Positions 43,884 through 53,153 of a DNA stretch of 64,000 nt are shown piece by piece. The notes under the pieces were generated by a model, which saw nothing but the letters and a program-made list of their open reading frames with translations, searched no databases and was not told the DNA's origin. The translations under genes were made by a program, and so were the position numbers. Within the stretch, counting starts at the first letter, position 1; the number at the start of each line of letters is the position of its first letter. The stretch comes from Curtobacterium caseinilyticum (GTDB lineage: Bacteria > Actinomycetota > Actinomycetes > Actinomycetales > Microbacteriaceae): the NCBI RefSeq assembly GCF_030363035.1, contig NZ_JAUCMN010000002.1:124001-188000 (forward strand), given 5' to 3'.

Positions 43884-46292
43884 TCAGTCAGTCAGGACGG
43901 TCCCGTCCTGCTCGGCGCGCTTCCGGCGAGCCAGCACCAGCGCCACGGCACCGGCGAGCAGCAGGACACCTGCGGCGATGCCCGGGACGACCAGGTCCGC
44001 ACCGGTGTACGCGAGGTCGCCACCGGCGGTGTCCGGCTGGTCACCGTCCGCGACACCGTTGCCGGTGCCGTCGGAACCGTCGGCGACGCCGTCGCCGTCC
44101 GTGTCGCCGGCGCCCGGCACGCCGGCACCCGGGGTGGTCGGGTCGGTCGGGTCACCGGTACCGGGGTCGGCCGGGTCCGTGGGCTCGACCGGGGTGGTGG
44201 GGTCGGTCGGGTCCGTCGGCTCGGCGGCGGTCTCGATCGGCACCGTCACCGCGAGGGTGATCGTCTGGCCGCTCGGCAGCGTGACGACGAGGGGCTCGTC
44301 GGTCGTCGCGGTCGGGGCGGCCTCGGCGGCGAGCGCGGTGGCACGCAGGGCGTCGCCGGTCGGCTCCGCAGCGGGGGTCTCGTCAGCGGGGGCGCCCGGG
44401 ACGGTGAACGTCAGGGTCGCGCGACCCTGCTCGTCACGCTTGTCGACGATGGTCGGGTCGATGGCGGACTCGGCCAGGACGACATCGCCGGCACTGACGG
44501 ACACGGAGCCCGCGGCGGCCGGGTCGTCGCTGCTGAAGACCAGCGAGGACAGCGAGACCGAGACCTCGTCGCCCGGCTGGAAGCCCTCGGCGGGGACCGG
44601 GGTGGTCACGACGCCCACGGCGCGCTGGTCGGTCGGCGGGGTGACGACGGGGTTCGCGACGAAGTAGTCCACCTGCGCCTGCAGGTCGACGGTGCCGGAG
44701 TCGGCCTTGTTCGTGCCCGAGGCGAACGCGGCGAAGTTGTCGCCGCCGGTCGACAGGAACGAGTTGACCGTCACCTTCACCGTGTCGTCGAGGGCGATCG
44801 CGTCGCCGTCGAGCGTCATGGCGGTGATGTGCGAGCCGCGAGCCGCGTCCGGGTCGTAGGTGTAGGCGAACCCGTCGGAGACGCCGAGCTTCAGGAACGG
44901 ACGCTCGAGGCCGTCCGGCTGCCACTGCTGTTCGAGGGCGTCCTTGATCTGCTGGCCGGTCATGTCCTGCGTCACCAGCGTGTTGGCGAACGGCTGGACG
45001 AGGGCGGCTTCCTTGTAGGTCACCTGCCCGTCCGGGTCGTTCGCGCCGCTCGACGCGAACAGCATGTCCGTGCGGAGGCCGCCGGGGTTCATGAAGGCGA
45101 CCTGCGAGCCCTGTCGGCTCGTCGCGGCGCGCTGCACCTCGGCGATGTAGTTCCCGAGGACGGACTCGCCGCCGCGGTTCTCGGCCTTGCGGTCCGACTG
45201 CACGGCTCGGCGCAGGTCGGCGGTGATGTCGCCGAGCTTCTTCGCACCCTCGACGTCGGCCTTCGCCTTCGCGGCCGTGACGATGCCGGACACGGCCTGC
45301 ACCGAGGACTGGTCGGCGGGTACACGGGACGAGCCGTTCACCGACTGCACCTCGGAGGTGATCGTCTTCAGCTTCTTGTCGGCACCCACGGTGAGCTGCA
45401 GGTGTCCGTAGTTGACCCCGTACGACCCGGTCTGGATGACCGGGCGCAGGGTGCCGTCGGGGCCAGCGATCTCGTGGTCGTACGTCGCGTGGGTGTGCGC
45501 CGAGACGATCGCGGACACCTTCGACGAGACGCCCGACGTGATCTTGCCGAAGGCGCCGGTGCCGGTCGCGTCGGAGAGCGCACTGGTCGTGGCGCCCTCG
45601 TGGACGAGCAGCACGAGCACGTCGGCCTCGCCGTTCTCGGCCTTGCCGTCGGTGAGCTCGTCCGCGTACCGGTTGACCTGGCTGACGATCGGGGCCATCG
45701 CGAGGCCCTGCACACCGCCGGGGCTGACCAGCCCGGGGATCAGGTCCTCGGTGGTGGCACCGATGAAGCCGACCTTGACCCCGCCGCGCTCGACGATCGA
45801 CCACGGCGTGAAGGCCGGGTCCGTCGTGCCGGCCCTCACGATGTTCGACGAGACGTAGGGCCACTCGGCACGGTCCTCGATGCGCCCGGTCAGGTCGTCC
45901 TGACCCTTGTCGAGCTCGTGGTTGCCGATGGCGCTGACGTCGAGGTCCATCGCGTTGAGGGCGTCGATCGTCGGGGCGTCCTGCTGGATCAGCGACGTGA
46001 AGGTCGAGGCGCCGACGTTGTCGCCGACGCTGGCGAAGATCGTGTTGGGGTTGGCCTCGCGGTAGGACTGCACGACGCCGGCGAGCTTCGCAGCACCGGC
46101 GGCCTTGTCGGCGGCGGTGCCCTCGGACTCGATGCGACCGTGGAAGTCGTTGACGTCGATGATGTCGATCGTCGTGTCGCCCTCGGCGGCGAGGGCTGCG
46201 GACGGGACGGCGAATGCGGAGAGGACGCCGGCGGCGACCAGGGCGGAGGCCCCGGCCAGGCGCCGGCGGCGTGGGGAAGTGTGAGCGTTCAT
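43884..46292 (-). CDS. Secreted, wall-anchored 5'-nucleotidase/UshA-like metallophosphoesterase
   Basis: 802 aa. A Sec signal peptide (MNAHTSPRRRRLAGASALVAAG then AFAVPSAALAA) leads into the metallophosphatase domain: DVNDFHGR, VGDNVGAST, AIGNHELDKG, LVLLVHEG, SAHTHATYD. The 5'-nucleotidase C-terminal substrate domain follows (MNPGGLRTDM, YTYDPDAARGSHI, NSFLSTGGDNFAAF). A beta-sandwich-like segment and a Pro/Thr/Asp-rich linker (PTDPTDPTTPVEPTDPADP) end in LAYTG, a transmembrane helix and RRKR, an LAxTG-type sortase signal. It probably releases phosphate from extracellular nucleotides at the wall. No sortase gene is in the window. ATG 46292. Confidence 0.9.
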   Translation of the reverse strand: MNAHTSPRRRRLAGASALVAAGVLSAFAVPSAALAAEGDTTIDIIDVNDFHGRIESEGTAADKAAGAAKLAGVVQSYREANPNTIFASVGDNVGASTFTSLIQQDAPTIDALNAMDLDVSAIGNHELDKGQDDLTGRIEDRAEWPYVSSNIVRAGTTDPAFTPWSIVERGGVKVGFIGATTEDLIPGLVSPGGVQGLAMAPIVSQVNRYADELTDGKAENGEADVLVLLVHEGATTSALSDATGTGAFGKITSGVSSKVSAIVSAHTHATYDHEIAGPDGTLRPVIQTGSYGVNYGHLQLTVGADKKLKTITSEVQSVNGSSRVPADQSSVQAVSGIVTAAKAKADVEGAKKLGDITADLRRAVQSDRKAENRGGESVLGNYIAEVQRAATSRQGSQVAFMNPGGLRTDMLFASSGANDPDGQVTYKEAALVQPFANTLVTQDMTGQQIKDALEQQWQPDGLERPFLKLGVSDGFAYTYDPDAARGSHITAMTLDGDAIALDDTVKVTVNSFLSTGGDNFAAFASGTNKADSGTVDLQAQVDYFVANPVVTPPTDQRAVGVVTTPVPAEGFQPGDEVSVSLSSLVFSSDDPAAAGSVSVSAGDVVLAESAIDPTIVDKRDEQGRATLTFTVPGAPADETPAAEPTGDALRATALAAEAAPTATTDEPLVVTLPSGQTITLAVTVPIETAAEPTDPTDPTTPVEPTDPADPGTGDPTDPTTPGAGVPGAGDTDGDGVADGSDGTGNGVADGDQPDTAGGDLAYTGADLVVPGIAAGVLLLAGAVALVLARRKRAEQDGTVLTD

Positions 46293-46404
46293 CGGCGCCG
46301 AACCTACGAAACCGCACAGGCGGCGCGCCAGGCGTTGCCGCAACACGTCATGTGTTGTTCACACCACGGGGGACGGTCCTCCCGATCGGGGGACAACCGC
46401 CGGG

Positions 46405-48219
46405 TCAGTCGCGACCGAGCGCGCCCTTGACCCGCTCGACCGCCTCGGCGGCCATCGCCTTGGCCGAGTCCTTGATGACGCCGAGCTCCGCCGGGTCGCC
46501 CTTGAGCAGGCTCTTCGCGGTGTTGACGGCGTACTCCGCGGTGATGTGCGGGGGCAGCGGCGGGACGTTGCGGCTGACGTGGGCGTCGATGAGCGTCACG
46601 CCCGGGTTCGCGAAGGCTCGCTCGACCGCTGCCTCGACCTCGTCGTCGCTGTGGACGGCGATGCCCTCGAAGCCGAGCAGCCGCGCGTACCCGGCGTAGT
46701 CCATCGACTCGACGTCCTGCGACCCGGACCACATCGGGTTGCCGTCCTCGGTCCGCATCTCCCACGAGACCTGACCGAGGTCGTCGTTGTGCATGACGAC
46801 GATGACGAGCTGCTGGTTCGGCCACTGGGCCATGTACTTCTTCACGGTGATCAGCTCGTTCATGCCGAGCATCTGGAACGCGCCGTCGCCGATCGTGCAC
46901 ACCGCCGGGGCATCCGGGAAGGCGAACTTCGCCGTGACGGCGTAGGGCATCGCCGCGAGCATGGTCGCGAGGCGGCCGGACATGTCGCCGTGCATGCCGC
47001 GGCGCAACCGGATGTGGTGGCCGTACCAGTCGGCGGTCGTCCCGGCGTCGCAGGTGACCGTGACCCCTTCGGGCAGTCGCTCGTTCACCGCACGGATCAC
47101 CCGGCGCGGGTTGACGCCGTCGTCGTAGGCGACCTCGGCCTGGCGGCCCATCTCCGCCTCCCACTCGCGCATCTCGTCGGCGAGCTTGTCCTGCCACGCC
47201 GTGTCCTGCTTGTCGCGCAGCAGCGGCAGGACGGCTTCGAGCGTCGCACCGACGTCCCCCCAGAGGTTGAGCTCGGTCGGGTAGCGCAGCCCCATCTGCT
47301 CGGGCTTGATGTCGACCTGCACACCGCGGGCCTGGCCGGAGGCGGGCAGGTACTCGCCGTAGGGGTAGTTCGAGCCGAGGAGCACGATCGTGTCGCACTC
47401 CTTGATCTGGGTCAGGCTGGGGCGCGATCCGAGCAGCCCGACCTGCTGCGTGTGGTACGGCACGTCTGACGGCACGACGTCCTTGCCGCGCAGCGCGGTG
47501 ATGATGCCGGCGCCGGTCTTCTCGGCGGCGGCGAGCACGAGGTCCGTCGCTCCACGCGCACCGGCACCCACCAGGAACGTGACGCGCTCACCCGCGTTGA
47601 GGATCTCGGCGAACCGGGCGATCTCGTCCTGCGGCGGCACGATCCGGGTCGACGGGGCGGCATCGCTCGACCGCGACACCCAGTGCTCGGCGGCCGGTGC
47701 CTCGTACGTCATCGCCTGCACGTCGTGGGGGAGCACGACCACGGCCGGCTGCTTCCGGAGCATCGCCGTGCGGAAGGCCGTGTCGACGACCACGCCGACC
47801 GCGTCCGGGGTGGCGACGGTCTCGACGTAGCAGGCGACGTCGGCGAAGACCCGTTCCAGGTTCGACTCCTGCTGCGTGAAGGTGCCGATCGAGGCCAGGC
47901 CCTGCTGCCCGACGATCGCGACGACCGGCTGGTTGTCCATCTGCGCGTCGTACAGGCCGTTGAGCAGGTGGAAGGCGCCCGGGCTCGACGTCGCGACGCA
48001 GACACCCACCTCGCCGGTGAACTTGGCGTGAGCGGTCGCCATCAGCGCGGCGATCTCCTCGTGCGTCGGCCGGACGTACTCGAGCTCGCGCTCGCTGCCG
48101 TCGGCCTTGCCGAGGGCACCGTCGAAGGCGCCGATGCCGTCACCGGGGTAGCCGAACACGCGGGAGACGCCCCACGCCTTGATGCGGTCGATGACGAAGT
48201 CGCTCACGGTCGTGCTCAT
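46405..48219 (-). CDS. TPP-dependent enzyme, pyruvate oxidase-like
   Basis: 604 aa. The three-domain thiamine-diphosphate architecture is complete. The N-terminal PYR domain has GYPGDGIGAFDGAL and catalytic E in RPTHEEIAALMA. The central domain follows (VTFLVGAGARGATDLVLAAAEK). The C-terminal PP domain has the TPP/Mg motif GDGAFQMLGMNELITVKKY..VVMHNDD (GDG to N-D). The pattern fits pyruvate oxidase (PoxB)-type enzymes better than acetolactate synthase, and no small ALS subunit is near. The likely reaction is oxidative decarboxylation of pyruvate to acetate or acetyl phosphate. ATG 48219; the isomerase gene ends 33 nt upstream on the same strand. Confidence 0.85.
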   Translation of the reverse strand: MSTTVSDFVIDRIKAWGVSRVFGYPGDGIGAFDGALGKADGSERELEYVRPTHEEIAALMATAHAKFTGEVGVCVATSSPGAFHLLNGLYDAQMDNQPVVAIVGQQGLASIGTFTQQESNLERVFADVACYVETVATPDAVGVVVDTAFRTAMLRKQPAVVVLPHDVQAMTYEAPAAEHWVSRSSDAAPSTRIVPPQDEIARFAEILNAGERVTFLVGAGARGATDLVLAAAEKTGAGIITALRGKDVVPSDVPYHTQQVGLLGSRPSLTQIKECDTIVLLGSNYPYGEYLPASGQARGVQVDIKPEQMGLRYPTELNLWGDVGATLEAVLPLLRDKQDTAWQDKLADEMREWEAEMGRQAEVAYDDGVNPRRVIRAVNERLPEGVTVTCDAGTTADWYGHHIRLRRGMHGDMSGRLATMLAAMPYAVTAKFAFPDAPAVCTIGDGAFQMLGMNELITVKKYMAQWPNQQLVIVVMHNDDLGQVSWEMRTEDGNPMWSGSQDVESMDYAGYARLLGFEGIAVHSDDEVEAAVERAFANPGVTLIDAHVSRNVPPLPPHITAEYAVNTAKSLLKGDPAELGVIKDSAKAMAAEAVERVKGALGRD

Positions 48220-48252
48220 GCGACCACCGTGCTCGGTCGATCCTGTACGCGC

Positions 48253-49179
48253 TCAGGCTTCCTCGGCGATGAGCGGACGCAGGGTGCGGTGGGCGATCCG
48301 GAGGCCCTCGAGGACCTTCTCGTCCGTGCCGCCCCACAGCGGGTCCTCGTGCTCGACGCTCAGCGTGCCGGTGAAGCCCGCCTCGTACAGCCGGTCGACG
48401 ACGTGCGGCCAGTCGACGACCCCGCGGCCGGGCACCCGGAAGCGCCACCACCCCATGTCCCACGGGTCGCCCTGCTTGTCGACCTTGCCGAAGAACCCGT
48501 ACTCGTTCCGCTTGCTCGGGAACAGCTCGAGGTCCTTCGCCTGGGCGTGCACGATGTGCTCCGCGAACGGCAGGATCGTCTCGACCGGGTCGATGCCGAT
48601 CCAGGTCAGGTGCGACGGGTCCCAGTTCAGCCCGAACCCGAGTCCGGTCACCCAGTGCCAGAGCTCCGGCGAGTACGCCAGGTTGCCCGGGTAGCCGTCC
48701 GGGTGCCAGCCCTCCATCACGCAGTTCTCGATGATGAGCCGTACGCCGCGTTCGCCGGCGTACTCGACGAGCTCGGGCAGCACCCGGTCGCCGAGTCGCA
48801 TGTTCTCGCGGACGGAGAGCGTGTTGTCACGGCCGATGAACGTCCCGACGTACGGCACGCCGAGCACCGCGGCGGTGTCGACCGCGCGGAACAGGTGCTC
48901 CTTGACGGCGGCGCGGTGCTCGAGATCGTGGTGCAGGTTGTTCTCGTAGTACGCGAGCGCCGAGATCGACAGTCCGTGCCGGTCGAGCAGCTGCTGGGTG
49001 GCCTCGGCGTCGGACTCGGTGAACGTGGCGACGGGCAGGTGCGCCGCCTCGAAGTCGCGCGACCCCGTACCGGGCCACACCGCGACCTCGAGCCGCTCGT
49101 AGCCCTGCCCGGCCGCGAACGCCGCGATCCGGTCGAGCGACCAACCGGGCAGGCACGCCGTGAGCATCCCGAGCTTCAC
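48253..49179 (-). CDS. Sugar phosphate isomerase/epimerase, second copy
   Basis: 308 aa, a xylose-isomerase-like TIM barrel (MKLGMLTACLPGWSLDRIAAFAAGQGYERLEVAVWPG). Metal-site candidates are E in RLIIENCVMEG, D and H in LNWDPSHLTW, H in IVHAQAKDLE and E in LSVEHEDPLWGG, the same pattern as the isomerase at 31624. GTG 49179 overlaps the dehydrogenase stop (GTGA), which fixes the start. The pair probably converts one sugar, polyol or inositol derivative. No regulator gene is adjacent, unlike the first pair. Confidence 0.88.
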   Translation of the reverse strand: MKLGMLTACLPGWSLDRIAAFAAGQGYERLEVAVWPGTGSRDFEAAHLPVATFTESDAEATQQLLDRHGLSISALAYYENNLHHDLEHRAAVKEHLFRAVDTAAVLGVPYVGTFIGRDNTLSVRENMRLGDRVLPELVEYAGERGVRLIIENCVMEGWHPDGYPGNLAYSPELWHWVTGLGFGLNWDPSHLTWIGIDPVETILPFAEHIVHAQAKDLELFPSKRNEYGFFGKVDKQGDPWDMGWWRFRVPGRGVVDWPHVVDRLYEAGFTGTLSVEHEDPLWGGTDEKVLEGLRIAHRTLRPLIAEEA

Positions 49180-50345
49180 CGGATCTCCCTCCACGCCCCG
49201 TCGGCAGCGCTGCCGACGACGGCCTCGATGACCGACGCGGCGCGCGCCCCGTCGGCGAACGTCGGCAGGCCCTCGGGCCACGACGACGGACCGCCCTCGC
49301 TCCGGACCGCCGCGTAGGTGTCGGCGACGAAGGCGGCGAACGCGTCGAGGTACCCCTGCGGGTGCCCGGCCGGCACGACCGCCAGACGACGCTGGTCGGG
49401 GAACCCGAGCGAGGGGTCGCGGACGACGATCTGCGCACCCCGCTCGTTGCCGAACCACGCCGACTCGGGCTGCTCCTGGTCGAAGGCCGCGGACCCGAGG
49501 GTGCCGTCGACCTCGAACCACAGGCGGTTCTTCCGCCCGGCGGCGACCTGCGAGATGACGACGTTGCCGATCCGGCCGGAGGCGGTGCGGAAGGTCGCGA
49601 CCGCGGTGTCCTCGGTGGTGACCTCGGACCGCCGCCCGGCGTCCGCCACCGGGTCGGGGTCGGGCGAGCCGGAGAACGACGGGCCCGAGGCCGCCGGACG
49701 GGTCGGGTAGACGATGTCGGTCGCCGCGGAGACCGAGGCGAACGGCTGACTGGTGACGAACTCGACCAGGTCGCACCAGTGCGAGCCGATGTCGGCGAAC
49801 GCCCGCGACGCACCGCCGGCGCCGGCGTCGACGCGCCAGCTCGACGCGTCCTCGTCCAGCATCCAGTCCTGCAGGTAGTGTCCGTGCACCGCGAGCAGGC
49901 GACCGAGCTCGCCGGCCCCGATCCGGCCCCGGATCTCCCGCACGACCGGGTGGTAGCGGTACACGAACGGCACGGTCGCGACGACCCCGGCCTCGTCGGC
50001 GGCGGCGACGAGCTCGGCGGCCTGCGCGGCGCTGATCGCGAGCGGCTTCTCGCACACGACGTTGATGCCGGCGCGGATCACCGCGAGGGCCTGCGGGTGG
50101 TGCTGGTCGTTCGGGGTGCACACGTGCACGACGTCGGGCGCGTCCGCGATCACCTCGTCGAGGGAGGCGTACCCGCGGGGGACGTCGAGCTGCGCCGCGA
50201 CCTGCTCCGAGCGGGACGGCGTCCGGCCGAGCACGCCGACCACCTCGGCCCCGGCGGCGCGGGCCGCCCGCGCGTGGACGCCGGCGATCATGCCGGTCCC
50301 GACCACGGCGACGCGGATGCGTCGCCCTCCGTACCCACTGCTCAT
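49176..50345 (-). CDS. Gfo/Idh/MocA-family dehydrogenase, second copy
   Basis: 389 aa. Rossmann domain RIRVAVVGTGMIAGVHARAARAAG, then VVHVCTPNDQHHPQALAV and the catalytic-lysine motif NVVCEKPLAIS. The substrate domain has PFVYRYHPVVREIR, the DAGAGGASRAFADIGSHWCDLVEF (DxGxH) motif and GHPQGYLDAFAAFVADTY. It uses NAD(P) to oxidise a sugar or cyclitol. It is coupled to the isomerase downstream by a 4-nt overlap. It lacks the repetitive tail of the first copy (30308). It is divergent from zwf, 80 nt away. Confidence 0.9.
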   Translation of the reverse strand: MSSGYGGRRIRVAVVGTGMIAGVHARAARAAGAEVVGVLGRTPSRSEQVAAQLDVPRGYASLDEVIADAPDVVHVCTPNDQHHPQALAVIRAGINVVCEKPLAISAAQAAELVAAADEAGVVATVPFVYRYHPVVREIRGRIGAGELGRLLAVHGHYLQDWMLDEDASSWRVDAGAGGASRAFADIGSHWCDLVEFVTSQPFASVSAATDIVYPTRPAASGPSFSGSPDPDPVADAGRRSEVTTEDTAVATFRTASGRIGNVVISQVAAGRKNRLWFEVDGTLGSAAFDQEQPESAWFGNERGAQIVVRDPSLGFPDQRRLAVVPAGHPQGYLDAFAAFVADTYAAVRSEGGPSSWPEGLPTFADGARAASVIEAVVGSAADGAWREIR

Positions 50346-50425
50346 GGTGCTCCCTCGCGCCGGACAGCACCACCGTACCGACGCAACCCGGCCACGTGCC
50401 GGAACCGATGAGTACGGTCTGGGGC

Positions 50426-51847
50426 ATGTCGAGCCTCCAGACCAGTCTGCTCATCCTCGGTGCCAGCGGTGACCTGTCCAAGCGGCTGCTGCTGCCCGGT
50501 CTCGCGACCCTCCTCGACGTCAAGGACGACTGGGACGTCCAGCTCGTCGGCGCCGGAGTCGAGGACATCTCGGACGCGGACTGGAAGGCGCAGGTGCGCG
50601 AGTCCTTCGAGAACGCGCAGGCGTCGAAGAACGAGGAGGACGAGGGCGCCGAGGGCGAGAGCCGGATCAGCGCACGGCTGCAGGCGGTCATCGACGCGTC
50701 GACCTACCGCAAGGCCGACGTGACCGACGCGGACGACCTGAAGGCCCTGCTCGCTGCATGCGAGCAGGACCCCGCGATCTACTTCGCGCTGCCGCCGGCC
50801 GTGACCGAGAAGAGCTGCGCCGTGCTCGAGGACCTCGACCTGCCGGCGGGCACCCGCCTGGCGCTCGAGAAGCCGTTCGGCACCGACGCCGAGAGCGCCG
50901 AGCACCTCAACGACGTGCTGCACTCGTTCCTGCCCGAGGAGCGCATCCACCGCGTCGACCACTTCCTCGGGCGCTCGACGGTGCTCAACCTGCTCGGCCT
51001 GCGCTTCGCGAACCGCATCATCGAGCCCCTGCTGTCGTCGCAGCACGTCGCCCGCGTCGACATCGTCTACGACGAGACCCTCGGGCTCGAGGGCCGCGCC
51101 CGCTACTACGACAAGGCCGGCGCGCTCGTCGACATGATCCAGAGCCATCTGCTCCAGGTGATGGCCGTCGTCGCGATGGAGGCCCCGGCCTCGATCGACG
51201 CGGACGACCTCCGCACGCAGAAGGAGCTCGTGCTCCGCGCGGTCCGACCGTGGGGCGGCGACGTCGCGACGGCCGGCAAGCGCGCTCGGTACACGGCGGG
51301 GACCGTCGGGGACCGGTCGCTGCCGTCCTACGTCGACGAGGACGGGGTCGACCCCTCGCTCGGCACCGAGACGCTCGCGCAGCTCACGCTCGAGGTCGCG
51401 AACTGGCGCTGGGCCGGCGTGCCGTTCACGCTCCGCTCGGGCAAGGCGCTCGAGCAGCAGCGCCGCGAGATCGTGATCACGTTCAAGGACTCACCGCACG
51501 TGCCGAACGGGCTGACCGGTGCCGAACGGCCGGACAAGCTGCGGATCTGGATCGCCCCCGACGAGATGCAGCTCGAGCTCAACGTCAACGGCCCCGGCGA
51601 CCCGTACACGATCGACCACACGGCCCTGTCGACGACCTTCAACCCGGGGCGCCTGAGCGCGTACGGCGAGGTCCTGGCCGGTGTGCTCGAGGGCGACGCG
51701 ACGCTCTCGGTGCGCGGCGACAGCGCCGTGCAGGGGTGGAGGGTCGTCGAGCCGTTCCTGCAGGCCTGGCGTGACGGGAAGACGCCGCTCGACGAGTACG
51801 CGGCGGGCTCCGCCGGTCCCGACAACTGGGACAACATCGACTGCTGA
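50426..51847 (+). CDS. zwf: Glucose-6-phosphate 1-dehydrogenase
   Basis: 473 aa. N-terminal nucleotide site GASGDLSKR (12-20), EKPFG (148-152) and the active-site RVDHFLG (176-182, canonical RIDHYLGK) are present, along with VDMIQSHLLQVMAVVAMEAP and the C-terminal WRWAGVPFTLRSGKAL. It catalyses the first step of the oxidative pentose phosphate pathway. The catalytic His is intact, but the Lys after LG is Arg here (FLGRS). An acidic insert (NEEDEGAEGES, 69-79) is unusual. Starts at 50396 and 50408 are also possible; 50426 gives the usual short N-terminus. It is followed 8 nt later by a perfect 44-nt palindrome. Confidence 0.88.
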   Translation: MSSLQTSLLILGASGDLSKRLLLPGLATLLDVKDDWDVQLVGAGVEDISDADWKAQVRESFENAQASKNEEDEGAEGESRISARLQAVIDASTYRKADVTDADDLKALLAACEQDPAIYFALPPAVTEKSCAVLEDLDLPAGTRLALEKPFGTDAESAEHLNDVLHSFLPEERIHRVDHFLGRSTVLNLLGLRFANRIIEPLLSSQHVARVDIVYDETLGLEGRARYYDKAGALVDMIQSHLLQVMAVVAMEAPASIDADDLRTQKELVLRAVRPWGGDVATAGKRARYTAGTVGDRSLPSYVDEDGVDPSLGTETLAQLTLEVANWRWAGVPFTLRSGKALEQQRREIVITFKDSPHVPNGLTGAERPDKLRIWIAPDEMQLELNVNGPGDPYTIDHTALSTTFNPGRLSAYGEVLAGVLEGDATLSVRGDSAVQGWRVVEPFLQAWRDGKTPLDEYAAGSAGPDNWDNIDC

Positions 51848-51855
51848 CCCCGCGG

Positions 51856-51899
51856 CGGACGGGAGGCGCGGTGCCAGCTGGCACCGCGCCTCCCGTCCG
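51856..51899. repeat. Dispersed 44-nt palindrome, copy C (perfect)
   Basis: Perfect 22+22 palindrome; left arm begins CGGACGGGAGGCGCGGTGC at 51856. It starts 8 nt after the zwf stop and would work as its terminator. Confidence 0.92.
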
Positions 51900-51982
51900 T
51901 CTGCTGGTCGCGCGAGGGACGCGTCCCGGCGGGTGGGCGGCGTCCCGACGCATCGGAGCCCGGCGGCGTAGCGTCCGGTGAC

Positions 51983-52768
51983 GTGAAGACCACCGACGAC
52001 GTCCTGTCCACCGTCCCCGCACCCGCCGGCTCCGACGTCCGCGTCGAGCCCGTCCGCTACGACCACGAGGGCACGGCATTGCTCGGGGTCCTCGCGAAGG
52101 ACGACGCCGTGTCCGGCCCGCGCCCGGGGGTGCTCGTGATCCACGACTGGCACGGCGTCAACGAGCACGTCGAGGCCCGCGTCACCATGCTCGCCCGCCT
52201 CGGCTACGTCGCGTTCGGCGCCGACGTCTACGGCGAGGGCGTCCGTCCCGGCGACGACACCGCCGGGCAGGTCGCGGGCTCCTACTACCAGGACCTGCCG
52301 CTCTTCCGTGCCCGCCTGACCGCCGGACTCGAGCAGCTCCGCGCCGACCCCGACGTCGACCACTCGCGGATCGTCGTCATGGGGTACTGCTTCGGCGGTT
52401 CGGGTGCGATCGAGCTCGCGCGCACCGGTGCCGACCTGGCCGGGGCGGTCTCGTTCCACGGTGGGCTGATCGTGCACGAGCCGTCCGATGCGTCCGCGAT
52501 CCGGGCGAAGCTCCTCGTGCTCACCGGGGGAGCGGACCCGATGGTGCCGGACACGAAGATCGCCGAGTGGCAGGACGAGATGCGGGCCGTGCCGTCCGTC
52601 GACTGGCAGGTCGTGACGTACGCGGTCGCCATGCACGCGTTCGCGGTACCGGGCACCGACGCGCCGGACCACGGGGCGCAGTACCAGGAGCGGGCGGACC
52701 GTCGGTCGTGGCAGGCGCTGCAGGTGTTCCTGGCCGAGGTGTTCGACGAGGAGCCGACCGTCGCCTGA
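51983..52768 (+). CDS. Dienelactone hydrolase family protein
   Basis: 261 aa alpha/beta hydrolase. The catalytic triad is C136 in VVMGYCFGGSGA (the Cys nucleophile of DLH), D185 in TGGADPMVPD and H218 in AVAMHAFAVPG. The N-terminal strand ends VLVIHDWHGVNEH, as in DLH. True dienelactone hydrolase cleaves a lactone of chloroaromatic breakdown, but no such pathway is nearby, so a general carboxyl-ester or lactone hydrolase role is more likely. GTG 51983 start. It is a single gene between the palindrome and tRNA-Arg. Confidence 0.88.
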   Translation: MKTTDDVLSTVPAPAGSDVRVEPVRYDHEGTALLGVLAKDDAVSGPRPGVLVIHDWHGVNEHVEARVTMLARLGYVAFGADVYGEGVRPGDDTAGQVAGSYYQDLPLFRARLTAGLEQLRADPDVDHSRIVVMGYCFGGSGAIELARTGADLAGAVSFHGGLIVHEPSDASAIRAKLLVLTGGADPMVPDTKIAEWQDEMRAVPSVDWQVVTYAVAMHAFAVPGTDAPDHGAQYQERADRRSWQALQVFLAEVFDEEPTVA

Positions 52769-52878
52769 GGCCGCGACACGCCGAAGGCTCTGGTCGGGCC
52801 GGCTCGATTCGCGTTCCCCGCCGCACCTGTTGTAGAGTCTTCCACGGCCGCAAGGCCGGATCGGTCGGAAGACCGGAT

Positions 52879-52951
52879 GCGCTCGTAGCTCAATGGATAG
52901 AGCATCTGACTACGGATCAGAAGGTTGGGGGTTCGAGTCCCTTCGAGCGCA
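52879..52951 (+). tRNA. tRNA-Arg (anticodon ACG)
   Basis: 73 nt. Acceptor GCGCTCG (52879-52885) pairs with CGAGCGC (52944-52950); A52951 is the discriminator. The anticodon arm is TCTGA-CTACGGA-TCAGA with anticodon ACG. The T arm contains GGGTTCGAGTCCC. No CCA is encoded. A TAGAGT at 52833-52838 may be its -10. Confidence 0.95.
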
Positions 52952-52959
52952 CATCTGAG

Positions 52960-52988
52960 AAGGCCCCGTCGCACTGCGGCGGGGCCTT
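52960..52988 (+). terminator. Terminator of tRNA-Arg
   Basis: AAGGCCCCG (52960-52968) pairs with CGGGGCCTT (52980-52988) over 9 bp; the sequence TCGTCGTT follows. Confidence 0.75.
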
Positions 52989-53153
52989 CGTCGTTCCCGG
53001 GCAGGGGTCCGCGTGCTCCCGCGTCTGCGTGGTCCTCCGTCGATGGAGCAGTCGTTGTCGGGTCGGCCGCGCGCAGTCGACGTCTTCTGCTCCACCGTCG
53101 CGGTTTCGCCGGGCGCTCGGCGGCGACCGGCGTGCGAGGAGCACCATGAGTGC

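Noticed and set aside
43578..46430. 950-aa open frame on the plus strand
   Set aside because: Antisense shadow of the 5'-nucleotidase gene.
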